Origin: Maricaulis sp.
GTDB lineage: Bacteria > Pseudomonadota > Alphaproteobacteria > Caulobacterales > Maricaulaceae
Reading direction: 5' to 3'
Assembly (NCBI RefSeq): GCF_030149515.1
Contig: NZ_JASBRI010000026.1
Location: 1-55,462 of the forward strand
DNA: 55,462 nt
The translations under genes were made by a program, and so were the position numbers. Shown here in pieces: positions 47,224-54,711 of this stretch (positions are counted from its first letter, which is position 1; every line of letters starts with the position of its first letter). The notes beneath the pieces are model-generated. The model had not been told where the DNA came from. It worked only from the letters and a program-made list of their open reading frames with translations, and did not search any database.

Positions 47224-47949
47224 CTAGACCTTGGCGGTCTGGCCGAAGAGGACGGAACGGGCCTTCTTCATCTCTTCGGTATCCTCGCCGAGATTGCCGC
47301 GAAGTTCCTTGCCCACAGCCCGGCCGGCCTTCACGGCCGGACGATCGCCCACGCGTTCGACCCAGGCCTTCAGCCCGGGGAAATCGTCAAGATTCTGGCC
47401 CTGTCCTTCCGGCAGGATCCACGGCCAGATCGCCATGTCGGCGATGGAATAGTCGCCCGCAATATGGTCGCGCCCGTCGGACAGAGCCCGTTCGAGGACG
47501 CCATAGAGCCGGTTCACTTCATTGGTATAGCGGGTCTTGCCGTATTCCAGCTTGCTTTCGTCCGGCTCGATCCTGGGGGCATAGGAGCGGAAATGGTGAG
47601 CCTGGCCGGCCATCGGGCCGAGGCCGCCCATCTGCCAGAACAGCCATTGTTCGACTTCGGCCCGCTGGCGCGGGTCTTCCGGGTAGAACTGTCCGGACTT
47701 GCGTCCGAGATACTGCAGGATCGCTCCGCTCTCGAAGATCGATATCGGCTGGCCACCCGGCCCGTCAGGATCGATGACCGCCGGCATGCGGTTGTTCGGG
47801 CTGATCTTGAGGAAGCCCGGCTCGAACTGTTCGCCCGTCCCGATATTCACCGGCTTGAGTTCATAGGGCAGCCCCATCTCCTCCAGGGCGATGGAGACTT
47901 TCCAGCCATTCGGCGTGGGCCAATAGTAAAGTTCTATCGGTGCGGACAT
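47224..47949 (-). CDS. Glutathione S-transferase, YfcG/disulfide-bond oxidoreductase-like
   Basis: A 241-residue GST. The N-terminal half begins PIELYYWPTPNGWKVSIALEE with the Asn position of the Nu-class (YfcG-like) enzymes, and SPNNRMPAVIDPDGPGG and ISIFESGAILQYL are the glutathione site. The C-terminal half starts with WLFWQMGGLGPMAGQAHHF and has the usual ADMAIWPW core. Nu-class GSTs act mainly as glutathione-dependent disulfide reductases. The ATG at 47949 follows GGGAGAG; an upstream in-frame ATG with 12 extra codons lacks such a site. It is divergent from the 2OG oxygenase. Confidence 0.92.
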   Translation of the reverse strand: MSAPIELYYWPTPNGWKVSIALEEMGLPYELKPVNIGTGEQFEPGFLKISPNNRMPAVIDPDGPGGQPISIFESGAILQYLGRKSGQFYPEDPRQRAEVEQWLFWQMGGLGPMAGQAHHFRSYAPRIEPDESKLEYGKTRYTNEVNRLYGVLERALSDGRDHIAGDYSIADMAIWPWILPEGQGQNLDDFPGLKAWVERVGDRPAVKAGRAVGKELRGNLGEDTEEMKKARSVLFGQTAKV

Positions 47950-48109
47950 TCTCGGCTCTCCCAGCAGCATGCGCGTCGCCGACAAATGGGGGCCGGCGCA
48001 CCTGATTCAAGAGGCACTGCGATCACAGCCCCCGTGCGACCCTAGTGCGCTTGGCACGGAAGGGGCAAAGCCGTATCTGTGCCGACACGACGCAACACAC
48101 GGCTGAACC

Positions 48110-49060
48110 ATGTCCGACACCCTCTCCCGCTTTCCCCCGGTATCCATGTCGCTGCAGGCGAGCGACAGGGCCGGCTTTGCACGCGAGCTGGGCCGCAGTT
48201 TTCGCGAATACGGTTTCGCCGCGATCTCGGATCACGGACTGGACCAGGCGCTGATCGCCGATGCCTACCGGAAAGCGGCGGACTTCTTCGCCCTGCCCGA
48301 GGCGACGAAGATGAAGTATTTCGTCGAGGGTGGCGGCGGCGCGCGCGGCTATACGCCCTTTGGCAAGGAGATCGCCAAGGACGCCAGGCATGTCGACCTC
48401 AAGGAGTTCTGGCATGTCGGCCGCGACCTGCCGCCCGGTCACAAATACGAGGCGGACATGGCGCCGAACATCGTGCCGGCCGAGATCGCGGGCTGGCGCG
48501 AAACCGTACACGGGCTCTACACCGCCTTCGACGCGCTGGGCGTCAAGATCCTGCGCGCCATCGCGCTGGATCTTGGTCTTGAGGAGACCTTTTTCGACGA
48601 CACGGTGAAGGATGGCAATTCGGTGATGCGCCTTCTGCACTATCCGCCGGTGAGGTCCGATCCCGGCGGATCCATCCGCGCCGAGGCCCATGGCGATATC
48701 AATACGATCACCCTTCTCCTGGGCGCCGAGGAACCGGGTCTGCAGGTAAAGACGCGCGAGGGCGAGTGGATCGACATGAACCCGCCGCCGGGCTGTCTGG
48801 TGGTCAATATGGGTGACATGCTGGCTCGCTCGACCAATGACGTCCTGCCCTCGACCCAGCACCGCGTGATCAATCCGGCCGGCGCACGCACGGAATACTC
48901 GCGCTATTCCATGCCCTTCTTCCTGCACTACCGGCCCGATTACATGATTGAAACACTGCCCGGCTGTGCCGGGCCGGACAATCCGGACAAGTATCCCGAA
49001 CCGATCCGGGCGAACGATTACCTGAACCAGCGCCTGCGCGAGATCGGATTGCTGAAATAG
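48110..49060 (+). CDS. Isopenicillin-N-synthase-like 2OG-Fe(II) oxygenase
   Basis: A 316-residue non-haem iron oxygenase of the DIOX_N/IPNS family. The N-terminal domain includes REYGFAAISDHGLDQ. The metal site is His194 and Asp196 (AEAHGDINTITLL) with His251 (STQHRVINP), and the co-substrate site is Arg265 and Ser267 (SRYSMPFF). The substrate is unknown; relatives hydroxylate or cyclise small amino-acid-like molecules. It is convergent with the GFA gene (stops 6 bp apart) and divergent from the GST. Confidence 0.9.
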   Translation: MSDTLSRFPPVSMSLQASDRAGFARELGRSFREYGFAAISDHGLDQALIADAYRKAADFFALPEATKMKYFVEGGGGARGYTPFGKEIAKDARHVDLKEFWHVGRDLPPGHKYEADMAPNIVPAEIAGWRETVHGLYTAFDALGVKILRAIALDLGLEETFFDDTVKDGNSVMRLLHYPPVRSDPGGSIRAEAHGDINTITLLLGAEEPGLQVKTREGEWIDMNPPPGCLVVNMGDMLARSTNDVLPSTQHRVINPAGARTEYSRYSMPFFLHYRPDYMIETLPGCAGPDNPDKYPEPIRANDYLNQRLREIGLLK

Positions 49061-49066
49061 GCCTTC

Positions 49067-49411
49067 CTAAAGGCTTGCCCCATCGAACCGGGTGACCTTC
49101 AGCGCATCGAGATCGACATCGGCGCAGCGCAGATTGACCGCCACCATCGCCTGTCCGTCCGGTCCCGTGCCCTCGCCGAAGGGCGCACAGCCGCAAGTCT
49201 TGCAGAATTGGTGGCGGATATTGTGGCTGCCGAACGTGTAGACGGTGAGATCCTCGGCCGCGCCGGTAAAGGCAAACTTGTCCGGTGTAGCAAAGGTCAG
49301 CAGGTAGCCCTTGCGCCGGCAGATCGAACAATTGCACGCCATCGCCTCGTCCGTATCGACATCCAGTGTGTAACGGACCTTGCCGCAATGACAGCTGCCG
49401 GTGATGGCCAT
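49067..49411 (-). CDS. GFA-family zinc protein (Mss4-like)
   Basis: A 114-residue beta-rich protein with the GFA/Mss4 zinc ligands: GSCHCGKVRY, ACNCSICRRKG and FCKTCGCAPF, plus hydrophobic core strands. The family includes glutathione-dependent formaldehyde-activating proteins, though most members have no proven activity. A GGAGGCG ribosome site supports the ATG at 49411; the longer frame upstream reads into non-coding sequence. It lies 43 bases after the YceI stop on the same strand, so it may be the last gene of the AHSA1 operon. Confidence 0.9.
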   Translation of the reverse strand: MAITGSCHCGKVRYTLDVDTDEAMACNCSICRRKGYLLTFATPDKFAFTGAAEDLTVYTFGSHNIRHQFCKTCGCAPFGEGTGPDGQAMVAVNLRCADVDLDALKVTRFDGASL

Positions 49412-49454
49412 GACCGCGCCTCCATGTTCCCGATTTGTACCAAAGCGCAGAGTG

Positions 49455-49940
49455 TCAGTCCGCAGGCGTCTCCGCAAGAGGCGGTCCCAGCATTTCCGCT
49501 TCGATCACAATCTCCACCCGGTCGCCGACGCCGAACTCGCTGCCGGGCGGCGGAAGGCCGATGTCCAGCCCGAAGTCCGAACGGTCGAACTGAGCGGTAG
49601 CGGAAAACCCGATCCGCGCTTGCGGGTCGTAGACCGGCATGCCGGCATAGCCGCCGTTGTAGCGGACATCGAGATCGACCTCGCGCTCGATGCCCATGAA
49701 GGAAAGCGTCCCGGTAACGACGGCCGTGCGTTCGCCGGTTACCGTGACATCGGTGGATGCAAAGCGGATCGCGGGATAGGCCGCAACGTCCAGCCATTGC
49801 GGTCCGATCAGTTCGGCGTCGAAATCGATGTCGTCGTGCGGATAGTGGGTTTCCAGCGAGGCCGGCGGCGGGTCCAACGGCGGTACGGCCACATCCTGGG
49901 CTGTTGCCACGCCCGCAAGGACGATTGCTGCGGCTGACAT
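49455..49940 (-). CDS. YceI-like periplasmic lipid-binding protein
   Basis: A YceI-family lipocalin-like domain: IRFASTDVTVTGERTAVV and GTLSFMGIEREVDLDVRYN, then ARIGFSATAQFDRSDFGLDI, the core repeats of the family. These proteins bind polyisoprenoids or lipids in the periplasm. The first ATG (49940) gives a poor signal peptide with no basic residue. A CTG at 49955 in the same frame gives MKRLFMSAAAIVLAG, a good signal peptide, with GGGAGAG 4-6 bases upstream overlapping the previous gene's stop; the true start may be this CTG. It is the sixth gene of the ArsR-AHSA1 operon. Confidence 0.88.
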   Translation of the reverse strand: MSAAAIVLAGVATAQDVAVPPLDPPPASLETHYPHDDIDFDAELIGPQWLDVAAYPAIRFASTDVTVTGERTAVVTGTLSFMGIEREVDLDVRYNGGYAGMPVYDPQARIGFSATAQFDRSDFGLDIGLPPPGSEFGVGDRVEIVIEAEMLGPPLAETPAD

Positions 49941-49965
49941 GAAAAGGCGTTTCAGGGGACTCTCC

Positions 49966-50439
49966 CTAGGCCTGCGCCGTCGACGGTTGAAGCTGGGCGG
50001 CCAACGCCTCCAGCTGGGCCGCCACGCCTTCCCGCCGCGGACCGGCATTATCCAGGCCATCCAGGAAGGCGGCCTGCTCGGTGTAGGTCAGACGCGTGCC
50101 CGACGCGGTGGGCTTGAATGTGACCGTCGCGAGCGAAACCGAGATCGGCTGGCCATCCATGGTCATGCGATAGGCGAGCACGATCCGCTTGTCCTCGACG
50201 ATGTCATGGATCACGGCGTCGTAGGTGAAGCGGCCGGCCTCGGGGTGAAGGCCCGAGGCGCTTTCCAGGCCGCCGACCTTGAAGTCCAGAGCGTACTCGA
50301 TCCCGGAGAAACCCTCGGTATCGGCAAACCAGCGCTTCTTGGCGGCCGGATCGGCCCAGGCGGCAAACACCCGGGCCGGCGGGAAGTCATAGTCGCGATC
50401 GATGCTGAAACTGTCGTGCTGGACGCTGCGAGCGGTCAT
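49966..50439 (-). CDS. AHSA1/SRPBCC protein, fourth in the operon
   Basis: A 157-residue START-like domain: FSIDRDYDFPPARVFAAWADPAAKKRWF, with GIEYALDFKVGGLES, and ending with HLTYTEQ-like strand RLTYTEQAAFLDGLDN. It is the closest in this operon to the YndB-type AHSA1 proteins. It starts inside the stop of the third AHSA1 gene (ATGA) and ends 10 bases before the YceI start. The ligand is unknown. Residues around the cavity differ from its three neighbours, so the four are not recent copies. Confidence 0.9.
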   Translation of the reverse strand: MTARSVQHDSFSIDRDYDFPPARVFAAWADPAAKKRWFADTEGFSGIEYALDFKVGGLESASGLHPEAGRFTYDAVIHDIVEDKRIVLAYRMTMDGQPISVSLATVTFKPTASGTRLTYTEQAAFLDGLDNAGPRREGVAAQLEALAAQLQPSTAQA

Positions 50440-50927
50440 GGCATATCTCCGTCGAAGGGTTTGATGGTGGGCGATTCCACCCACACGCCGAGATGGGCCG
50501 CGAGCGCGGAAATGAGGAATTCCCAGCCCTCGCGGGTCCGGTCTTCGTATTCGGCCCATTGCGGCGGCAGTTCCTGGACCAGGGTGAGCCGGCACCCGGT
50601 CTTTTCCGGCAGAACGGTCACGGTCACCCGCCCGCCATCAGCGGGGTCGAGATCGGCACTCTCTCCGGCCTGGAAACGGAAGATGATCCGCCTCGGCCGG
50701 TCGATCTCGATGAATTCGCCGACATGATGGACATCTCCGCCGGCGCGCCGGTCCACGATCACGAAACGGCCGCCCGGCCGCGGATCGATCTCGCAGCGCA
50801 CGACCGTGCTGTCGGACAGGGTGAACAGCCAGTGCCGGGCATGTTCTGGATCCAGCCAGGCATTGAAAACATCCGCGGCATCGGCCTCGAAATGGCGTTC
50901 GGTGGTGACTGTCTTGAGGTCGGTCAT
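50436..50927 (-). CDS. AHSA1/SRPBCC protein, third in the operon
   Basis: A 163-residue AHSA1-type domain: TTERHFEADAADVFNAWLDP and HWLFTLSDSTVVRCEIDP, then PGGRFVIVDRRAGGDVHHVG and REGWEFLISALAAHLG. It overlaps both neighbours by ATGA, so its level is tied to theirs. The N-terminal strand and helix match the first module (51388-51909) only loosely. Function is unknown beyond likely small-ligand binding. Confidence 0.88.
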   Translation of the reverse strand: MTDLKTVTTERHFEADAADVFNAWLDPEHARHWLFTLSDSTVVRCEIDPRPGGRFVIVDRRAGGDVHHVGEFIEIDRPRRIIFRFQAGESADLDPADGGRVTVTVLPEKTGCRLTLVQELPPQWAEYEDRTREGWEFLISALAAHLGVWVESPTIKPFDGDMP

Positions 50928-51391
50928 GAGACGGCCTCCCGGGTCAGGTGTGAAACGAGGTTTTCCATCAGCGCACCCCAGCCCTCGCGATAGCCGGCGA
51001 AGACCTCGGAGCCCTCCTCGGCCGCGATCTGGACAGTAAGACGCATGCGCGTGCCCGAGGCGACAGGATCGATCTCGACGGTAGCCAGCGCACAGGACAG
51101 GCGCCTGCCCGCCTTCGACACGGTTTCGGACATCACGATCCGCCGGTCCGGCACGATATCCTGATAATACACGACCGCCTCGTAGGCGTCGTCGCCCTCG
51201 GCCCAGCACCGGCTGACGTCGCATCCGCCGACCCGGAAATCGGAGGCGTCGTAGACCATGTGGAGATGGTCGGCAGGCCTTTGCCATTGCAGCCGTCCCT
51301 CGACACTCTCCCAGGCGGCGAAAATCCGCTCCGGGGCGGCGCCGTAAACCTGCTCCAGGGTGAAATCGTCATGGGTGATTGCTGTCGTCAT
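50924..51391 (-). CDS. AHSA1/SRPBCC protein, second in the operon
   Basis: A 155-residue AHSA1-type domain: FTLEQVYGAAPERIFAAWESV, then HLHMVYDASDFRVGGCDVSR and RRIVMSETVSKAGRRLSCAL, ending VFAGYREGWGALMENLVSHL. It overlaps its neighbours by ATGA at both ends. It shares the layout of the fourth module more than of the first. Ligand unknown. Confidence 0.88.
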   Translation of the reverse strand: MTTAITHDDFTLEQVYGAAPERIFAAWESVEGRLQWQRPADHLHMVYDASDFRVGGCDVSRCWAEGDDAYEAVVYYQDIVPDRRIVMSETVSKAGRRLSCALATVEIDPVASGTRMRLTVQIAAEEGSEVFAGYREGWGALMENLVSHLTREAVS

Positions 51392-51909
51392 TGCGCCAAC
51401 TCCCTGAGCCTCTCGGCATAGTCGGCCAGCTGACCGATCACCGTGCCCCAGCCCTCATGGAAGCCCATCTCCTCATGGCGCAGGCGCGAAGCCTTGCTGG
51501 GATGAAGGACCGATGCGGTATAGAGCGTTCCCGCTCCGTCGGGCTCGAAGGAGATCCCCGCCGTCATCGCCAGGCCATGACAATCCGGCGCATCCAGCGG
51601 CGCCGGCCGGAAGCCCGGCTCCAGCGCACTGGTCCAGACAATCCAGGCCTCGGGTTCGACAGCGAGAAAAACACCCGCATTGTCGAAGCGTTCGCCGTCG
51701 GGCGACTGCATCACTGTGCGGAACGCGCCGCCAGGACGCAGGTCCATCTCGCATTCCGGCGTCGACCAGGGTTTCGGGCACCACCACTGCTTGAGATGCT
51801 CAGGCTCGCTCCAGGCGCGCCAGACGATCTCGACCGGTACGTCGATCCGGCGCTGGATCTGTAGATCGGTTTCCGGATTGAACGCGGCCCAGTCACGCTG
51901 TCGGGTCAT
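51388..51909 (-). CDS. AHSA1/SRPBCC protein, first after ArsR
   Basis: A 173-residue AHSA1-type domain: LQIQRRIDVPVEIVWRAWSEP and LKQWWCPKPWSTPECEMDL, with PGGAFRTVMQSPDGERFDN and FHEGWGTVIGQLADYAERL. The KPW-type tryptophan motif is the usual AHSA1 start. The ATG at 51909 is preferred because it lies within the end of the ArsR gene (17-base overlap), giving tight coupling. It ends in an ATGA with the next module. Function unknown. Confidence 0.9.
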   Translation of the reverse strand: MTRQRDWAAFNPETDLQIQRRIDVPVEIVWRAWSEPEHLKQWWCPKPWSTPECEMDLRPGGAFRTVMQSPDGERFDNAGVFLAVEPEAWIVWTSALEPGFRPAPLDAPDCHGLAMTAGISFEPDGAGTLYTASVLHPSKASRLRHEEMGFHEGWGTVIGQLADYAERLRELAQ

Positions 51910-52249
51910 CGGAATTCTCCTTTGCAGCCATTTCCTTGAGATAGTCGTCGAGGCGGTCGAGGCGGCGCTCCCAGAGCGCGCGCTGCTCGGCGAGCCAGTC
52001 CTGGGCCTCGGTGAGACGCGCAGGCTCAACCCGGCAGGTCCGCACCCGACCCTCCTTCTGCGACCGGATCAACCCGCCGCGCTCGAGCACTTTCAGGTGC
52101 TGCATCAGCGAGGGCAAAGCCATGTCGAAGGGTGCTGCCAGTTCCGAGACCGAGGCGGGTCCCTGGATCAGGCGCGCAATCACCGCCCGGCGCGTGGGAT
52201 CGGCCAGGGCGTGAAAGGTGGAATCGAGATGCATTTGATAGTTAGGCAT
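51893..52249 (-). CDS. ArsR-family repressor heading the AHSA1 operon
   Basis: A 118-residue winged-helix protein: FHALADPTRRAVIARLIQ, with PFDMALPSLMQHLKVLERGGLI as recognition helix and RSQKEGRVRTCRV as the wing, then a long charged C-terminal helix. It has no metal-binding Cys cluster, so it is of the SdpR-like type. A near-perfect 10-bp palindrome surrounds its start codon. It overlaps the first AHSA1 gene by 17 bases. An alternative start, ATG at 52234, is five codons downstream. Confidence 0.92.
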   Translation of the reverse strand: MPNYQMHLDSTFHALADPTRRAVIARLIQGPASVSELAAPFDMALPSLMQHLKVLERGGLIRSQKEGRVRTCRVEPARLTEAQDWLAEQRALWERRLDRLDDYLKEMAAKENSDDPTA

Positions 52250-52261
52250 ACGCCTAGCTAT
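52238..52261. promoter_or_regulatory. Palindrome spanning the start of the second ArsR gene
   Basis: ATAGTTAGGC-N4-GCCTAGCTAT, a 10-bp inverted repeat with one mismatch. The ATG at 52247-52249 overlaps its left arm and loop, as with the other ArsR gene in this window. A bound dimer would block the operon at the translation start; an AGG before the ATG also falls inside it. Confidence 0.6.
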
Positions 52262-52542
52262 TCAGACGGCGGGATGCGCGTCAAGCGAAAACTTATACAT
52301 GTTCCTAAGTATCTTAAGGATAGAAGAAGCGGGGCGCGGCCCCCATGTCCGCACCCCGCCAAGTTCGCTTGAACGCCGTGTCCGGATCGGATGTGCCGCC
52401 GCCCGGACTGCAGCGCCGGGCAATATCCTGTGGTTGTATTTATGAAACCCTAACAGCTGGGCGGCATTAATTGCTTGTAATAAAAATGAGCCGGTACACG
52501 CTTACGTAAAACCCCGCGCGTGCGGCAGGGCGCATCGCTGCG

Positions 52543-53877
52543 CTACGCCTTCGGCATGTCCTTCACATGCAGATCGACCTGCGGGTACGGGAATTCGATC
52601 CCGTGCTCGTGGAAGCTCTTCCAGATGGCTATATAGACATCCGACCGGACATTGGAGAGTCCGTTCTGAGGGTCGGAAATCCAGAAGCGCAGATCGAAAT
52701 TCACTGCGCTGTCGCCGTATTCCATCAGGTTGCAGACCGGTTCCTTGTCGGCGACCACGCGATCCACCGTCTTGGCCGCCTCGATCGCCAGGCGCTGGAC
52801 CCTTTCCATGTCCTGGGTGTCGTAGGACACGCCGAAGGGCGCGTGCTGGCGCACCACCCGGTCGGACTTGGACCAGTTGATCACACCATTGGCGATGAAA
52901 TGCTCGTTCGGGATGAGATGCTCGGTACCGTCGCGCGTGCGCATCGAGACATAGCGCGACTGCATCCCCGTCACCCAGCCGAACTGGCCGTCGACTTCCA
53001 GCGCATCGCCCGGCTTGATCGACTTGTCGGCCAGCAGCGTGAAGCCGGCGGCGAAGTTCGCCACGGTCTTCTGCAGACCCAGGCCGACCCCGATACCGAC
53101 AGCACCGGAAAAGATCGCCAGCGTGGCCAGGTTGAAGCCGGTCAGCTGCAGCGCGATCAGCAGCGCCACGATCGGCAGGACAAAGCCGAGCACCTTGGAG
53201 ATCAGCGCCCGCAAGGCCGGCGAAATCTCGTCGGCACGTTCCAGCTGGGTATTGATAGCGCGGCCGGCAAAGGAGGCCGCCCAGAACAGCACGCCGAAAT
53301 AGATCAGCGTGCGCAGCACGTCGAACAGGGAGAGATCGACAGGATCGCCCTCCTCCGTCTCGCCCAGCGGGATGGCCAGTGCCTGCAGCTGCATGACGAC
53401 ATCGTCGAGCAGACCGAACACATCGAGCGCCGCCACCGGCCAGGCGATGTAGAAAGCGACCTGCGACCAGAAGCGCGAGCGGATGATCAGCGTCACGGCG
53501 CGGATCACCAGCCAGGCCGTCATCAGGCTCATCGCCGCGTTGATGAGATGGAAGGGCCGGTCGACCGCGCCCAGCACCACACGCTCGATCGCCAGCACAG
53601 CCAGCAGCGCCAGCGGTGTGGCCAGGGCAATCGCCGCGGTCAGAAGCCGCCGTGCCAGACCCGTGCGGATCAGTTCGCGCGTATGCGCCTCGACCAGATG
53701 ACGCAGCCGCGGCCCGAAGATCAGCGCCGGGATGAAAGCCGCCGCCACCAGCCCGATCTGGATCGCGATATTGATGTCCAGCAGGGTTTCCTGGAGCCAG
53801 GTCAGGATATCGCCGAAACGGCCCTGAAACGCTTCGAGCGGCAGGAGTTCGTCGAGAGCGGAATCATCCTGTGTCAT
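52543..53877 (-). CDS. Mechanosensitive ion channel (MscS family)
   Basis: A 444-residue MscS-like protein. Several N-terminal hydrophobic segments lead to the pore helix (LATLAIFSGAVGIGVGLGLQ, with the Gly/Ala-rich packing of TM3), then KTVANFAAGFTLLADKSIKPGD and the beta domain with GWVTGMQSRYVSMRTRDG, followed by the C-terminal alpha/beta vestibule. It releases ions and small solutes on sudden osmotic down-shift. A 293-base spacer without identifiable genes separates it from the ArsR gene upstream. Confidence 0.93.
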   Translation of the reverse strand: MTQDDSALDELLPLEAFQGRFGDILTWLQETLLDINIAIQIGLVAAAFIPALIFGPRLRHLVEAHTRELIRTGLARRLLTAAIALATPLALLAVLAIERVVLGAVDRPFHLINAAMSLMTAWLVIRAVTLIIRSRFWSQVAFYIAWPVAALDVFGLLDDVVMQLQALAIPLGETEEGDPVDLSLFDVLRTLIYFGVLFWAASFAGRAINTQLERADEISPALRALISKVLGFVLPIVALLIALQLTGFNLATLAIFSGAVGIGVGLGLQKTVANFAAGFTLLADKSIKPGDALEVDGQFGWVTGMQSRYVSMRTRDGTEHLIPNEHFIANGVINWSKSDRVVRQHAPFGVSYDTQDMERVQRLAIEAAKTVDRVVADKEPVCNLMEYGDSAVNFDLRFWISDPQNGLSNVRSDVYIAIWKSFHEHGIEFPYPQVDLHVKDMPKA

Positions 53878-54008
53878 GGGCCTTGTCGCTCCGGCTCGTG
53901 CGGTGAGATCAAAGGGTTAGCACGAGATGCGCGCGCAGGACCAGAGGCGGAAAGGAACGGGCGACGGTTTCAGCCGTTGCAACCCGTATAGCCACAAGGG
54001 AGGTCATC

Positions 54009-54260
54009 ATGGCCACTCTCCATGCGCGCGAGTTGCGCACCGTGTGGCGGCGCCGGCTTTTCACCTTCGCGGTCGCCACCTTTATCGTCCTCGCCCTGCT
54101 TCTCGCCGTCGGCAGCCCGCTGATGGCTGAATACGTCCAACCGGGCCTGATCGGCCCTGTCGTCTTTGCTGTCGAGTGGGTGGTGATTGCCGCGGGCCTG
54201 ACCTGGCTGGCATTGTTCGCCCTGTCGAAGCGGCGCCGGGACCGGCCCGGAGCCGAATAG
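54009..54260 (+). CDS. Small two-helix membrane protein
   Basis: An 83-residue protein with two hydrophobic segments (FTFAVATFIVLALLLAVGSP and GPVVFAVEWVVIAAGLTWLALFAL), a basic N-terminus (RTVWRRR) and a charged end (KRRRDRPGAE), so both ends lie in the cytoplasm. An AGGGAGG ribosome site is well placed. It is divergent from MscS and convergent with the next gene. No family is recognised. Confidence 0.78.
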   Translation: MATLHARELRTVWRRRLFTFAVATFIVLALLLAVGSPLMAEYVQPGLIGPVVFAVEWVVIAAGLTWLALFALSKRRRDRPGAE

Positions 54261-54269
54261 TCCGGGCCG

Positions 54270-54710
54270 CTATCGCCCTCGGTAGTAGCGGCGGGCAACG
54301 CCGACAAAGATCGGGCTGGCCAGGAAAGCGTACCACGCCCCGGCGATACCCGTCGCGAACAACGAGAAAAAGACAATGCTGGCCGCACTGTCATAGGCGC
54401 CGTTGGCGGCGCTTGCCGACAGGAGTGCTCCACTCAGCCCACACAGCGTGGCCAGCCCGATCGCCGGTCCGCCGACGAGAAAGCGCCGCCATTTGAACGC
54501 CATGCTTGGTGGCTGGTCCAGCCTTCGCGCCCACCAGGTCGAGAGGGCAAAGTCCGCCATCCAGATCACGGCAAAGCCGGCCGACAATCCAACCAGGATA
54601 GCTGCTGGCACGCCCCCGGGTCCGGACAGTGCTGTGACGGCCCGAAGGAGCGCGACGCAGGCCGCCACGCCCCCGGCGAGCACGACAGTCCGGTTGGGGC
54701 GGCGTACCAC
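54270..54710 (-). CDS. Four-helix membrane protein, hypothetical
   Basis: A 146-residue protein with hydrophobic segments at about 9-27, 33-56, 77-100 and 110-132. It starts with GTG directly (1 bp) after the gatB stop, so it is probably read from the gatB transcript; the ribosome-binding sequence there (GGGCTAGG) is poorly spaced. No family is recognised. Its stop is 9 bp from the end of the convergent small gene. Confidence 0.68.
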   Translation of the reverse strand: MVRRPNRTVVLAGGVAACVALLRAVTALSGPGGVPAAILVGLSAGFAVIWMADFALSTWWARRLDQPPSMAFKWRRFLVGGPAIGLATLCGLSGALLSASAANGAYDSAASIVFFSLFATGIAGAWYAFLASPIFVGVARRYYRGR

Positions 54711-54711
54711 C

